From assembly GCA_900551975.1 (NCBI GenBank), contig URYA01000092.1:1-6414 (forward strand): 6,414 nt of DNA, given 5' to 3'. Position numbers and translations under genes: made by a program. This DNA comes from an uncultured Collinsella sp. Lineage in GTDB: Bacteria; Actinomycetota; Coriobacteriia; Coriobacteriales; Coriobacteriaceae. The notes below the pieces were generated by a model. The model worked only from the letters and a program-made list of their open reading frames with translations. It did not search any database and had not been told where the DNA came from. This document shows positions 5,435 to 6,414 of this stretch, in pieces (position 1 is the first letter of the stretch; the number at the start of each line of letters is the position of its first letter).

Positions 5435-6310
5435 ATGGATTGCCCGGTCACCGCTCGTCCCACCGTTATCGTTATCTCCGACTCGCTCGGTGATACCGCT
5501 TGTGAGGTGGTGCTTGCGGCGTCCGGGCAATTTGATGAAGGGGTTTTTCGCGTTTTGCGCCTGCCTAAGGTGACCTCCGTGGAGCAGGTCAAGTCATTTG
5601 TGGGTCCTCGCGTCGATGCCGATCATCGCGATATCGCCGTGTTCCACACCATTGTCGACCCGGCCCTTCGTGCTCGTGTGCTCGACTACTTGGGCATGCT
5701 GCACATTCGCTCGGTCGACCTGATCGGCCCGACGCTCGCCGTGCTGTCGTCGCTCATCGGTGCGACGCCCAAGGGCATTGCGGGCGTGATTCACAAGACC
5801 GATGACCGCTATTTCCATCGTATCGAGGCCATGGAGTATTTCGTTGAGCACGATGACGGGCGCGGTTGCGACGATCTGTCGGGTGCCGATATCGTGCTGC
5901 TGGGCGTATCGCGCACATCTAAGACGCCGCTGTCGATGTATTTGGCCTATCAGGGTTACAAGGTTGCCAATGTTCCTTTGGCCCACGGCATGGAGCCGCC
6001 CAAGTCAATTTACGAGGTCGACCCGATGCGTTTGTTCGGCCTGATTTCGACCGTCGACGTTATTTCCGAGATTCGCGATAGCCGCTTGGGCGATGACTAC
6101 GCTCGTGCCGTTGCCGGCTCCTATGCCGAGCCCGAGAGCGTGCGCAGCGAGCTTGAGGAAGCTCGTGCCCTCATGAAACGCCTAGGCTGCTTTGTGGTGC
6201 GTACCGACGGCAAGGCCATCGAGGAAAGCGCTGCCGAGATCATTAGCCACTTGGAGGAAATCCAAGAAGCCCGTGCCCGCCGCGCCGCTCGTCGAGCCCA
6301 ACAAAGCTAG
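5435..6310 (+). CDS. Pyruvate phosphate dikinase / PEP synthase regulatory protein (DUF299 family)
   Basis: The family (PpsR of E. coli, YqfL of Bacillus, RP1 of plants) is bifunctional: it inactivates its dikinase by ADP-dependent phosphorylation of a Thr next to the catalytic His and reactivates it by phosphate-dependent dephosphorylation. It thereby sets the pyruvate/PEP balance. The 291-residue product has the N-terminal VIVISDSLGDTA (11-22), HRIEAMEYFVEHDDGR (128-143), the nucleotide-binding loop GVSRTSKTPLSMYLAYQGYK (157-176) and VANVPL just after it. All key family motifs are intact. The C-terminus ends in a short Arg/Ala-rich stretch (279-290). Sequence alone does not tell whether the target is pyruvate phosphate dikinase or PEP synthase; a Gram-positive anaerobe makes the former more likely. 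It follows glyS by 34 nt and is probably cotranscribed with glyQS. Confidence 0.93.
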   Translation: MDCPVTARPTVIVISDSLGDTACEVVLAASGQFDEGVFRVLRLPKVTSVEQVKSFVGPRVDADHRDIAVFHTIVDPALRARVLDYLGMLHIRSVDLIGPTLAVLSSLIGATPKGIAGVIHKTDDRYFHRIEAMEYFVEHDDGRGCDDLSGADIVLLGVSRTSKTPLSMYLAYQGYKVANVPLAHGMEPPKSIYEVDPMRLFGLISTVDVISEIRDSRLGDDYARAVAGSYAEPESVRSELEEARALMKRLGCFVVRTDGKAIEESAAEIISHLEEIQEARARRAARRAQQS

Positions 6311-6414
6311 GTTATTGGGGTAGCTAAAAATGCCCTGTCCTATAAAGACTACCTAAAAATAAGGCTCTGTTAGACCAGGATTGACATGCCGACCTGCCGG
6401 CTAACTCGCCGTCT
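6311..6414. other. Non-coding 3' flank; leader of next gene or element end
   Basis: No gene is visible in these 104 bases. The first half is AT-rich and holds the direct repeat. The second half contains TTGACA (6381-6386), a perfect -35 hexamer, but no good -10 box at 16-18 nt; CTAACT at 6401-6406 is only 14 nt away. An interrupted stem can form from GTTAG (6369-6373) with CTAAC (6401-6405) and CAGG (6376-6379) with CCTG (6393-6396). The region could be the promoter or leader of a following gene. Confidence 0.5.
6321..6360 (+). repeat. Imperfect 11-bp direct repeat in AT-rich flank
   Basis: TAGCTAAAAAT (6321-6331) and TACCTAAAAAT (6350-6360) differ at one base and start 29 bp apart, about 2.8 helical turns. 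They lie in an AT-rich segment that contrasts with the GC-rich genes. GGTAG (6319-6323) and CTACC (6349-6353) can also pair around a 25-nt loop, but no T-run follows, so a terminator is not supported. A protein-binding site is possible but unproven. Confidence 0.45.

Noticed and set aside
5594..5986. 130-codon minus-strand frame over the dikinase regulator gene
   Set aside because: It is antisense to conserved motifs of the DUF299 protein, with no independent start signal or family match.
6319..6360. Intrinsic terminator after the regulator gene
   Set aside because: The GGTAG/CTACC stem is only 5 bp with a 25-nt loop and is followed by A-rich, not T-rich, sequence on the plus strand.
6324..6360. 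Direct repeat CTAAAAAT as a target-site duplication around an inserted element
   Set aside because: Only 21 bp lie between the copies, too short for any insertion element.

Overview
The window is a densely packed, entirely plus-strand stretch of an ordinary bacterial chromosome. It is GC-rich, with strong C/G preference at third codon positions. Three things point to a high-GC Gram-positive of the class Coriobacteriia, most likely Collinsella or a close relative: the alpha/beta glycyl-tRNA synthetase next to a DUF299-type dikinase regulator, the short Gram-positive-type signal peptidase, and the acidic/Lys-Ala tail on ribosomal protein S16. The genus is inferred from overall character and recall; no search was run. 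The phylum-level call is firmer than the genus.

Region 1 (1-2329) is a translation and secretion operon: the 3' end of rpsP (S16), khpA (KH-domain RNA-binding protein), rimM (16S maturation factor), trmD (tRNA m1G37 methyltransferase) and lepB (signal peptidase I). Gaps are 3, 4 and 10 nt, and trmD and lepB abut or overlap. This is the classic rpsP-khpA-rimM-trmD block, but rplS (L19), which usually follows trmD, is absent and lepB follows directly. Two gene ends (rpsP and trmD) encode a terminal Glu-Glu as GAGGAG, which doubles as the Shine-Dalgarno of the next gene.

Region 2 (2330-2388) is a 59-nt gap with a possible -10 box (TATAGT). It probably separates the first operon from region 3 (2389-6310): glyQ and glyS, encoding the two subunits of the heterotetrameric glycyl-tRNA synthetase, then a gene for a bifunctional kinase/pyrophosphorylase that controls pyruvate phosphate dikinase or PEP synthase. 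The glyQ-glyS-regulator order resembles Firmicutes, where glyQ-glyS-ccpN-yqfL occurs, but no ccpN-like gene is present here. A small perfect hairpin with a GNRA-type loop lies just ahead of the regulator's ribosome binding site.

Region 4 (6311-6414) is non-coding as far as visible. It starts with a markedly AT-rich segment holding an 11-bp imperfect direct repeat, followed by a GC-rich part with a TTGACA hexamer and an interrupted stem. It may be the leader of the next gene (a dikinase gene would fit) or the very end of a mobile element; the window stops too early to decide.

I see no CRISPR array, tRNA or rRNA gene, toxin-antitoxin pair or phage gene. The window is mostly housekeeping. The points worth a second look are local: start codon choices, a Cys cluster in GlyQ, a Glu at the expected catalytic Asp position of TrmD, the missing rplS, the intercistronic hairpin and the downstream AT-rich junction.
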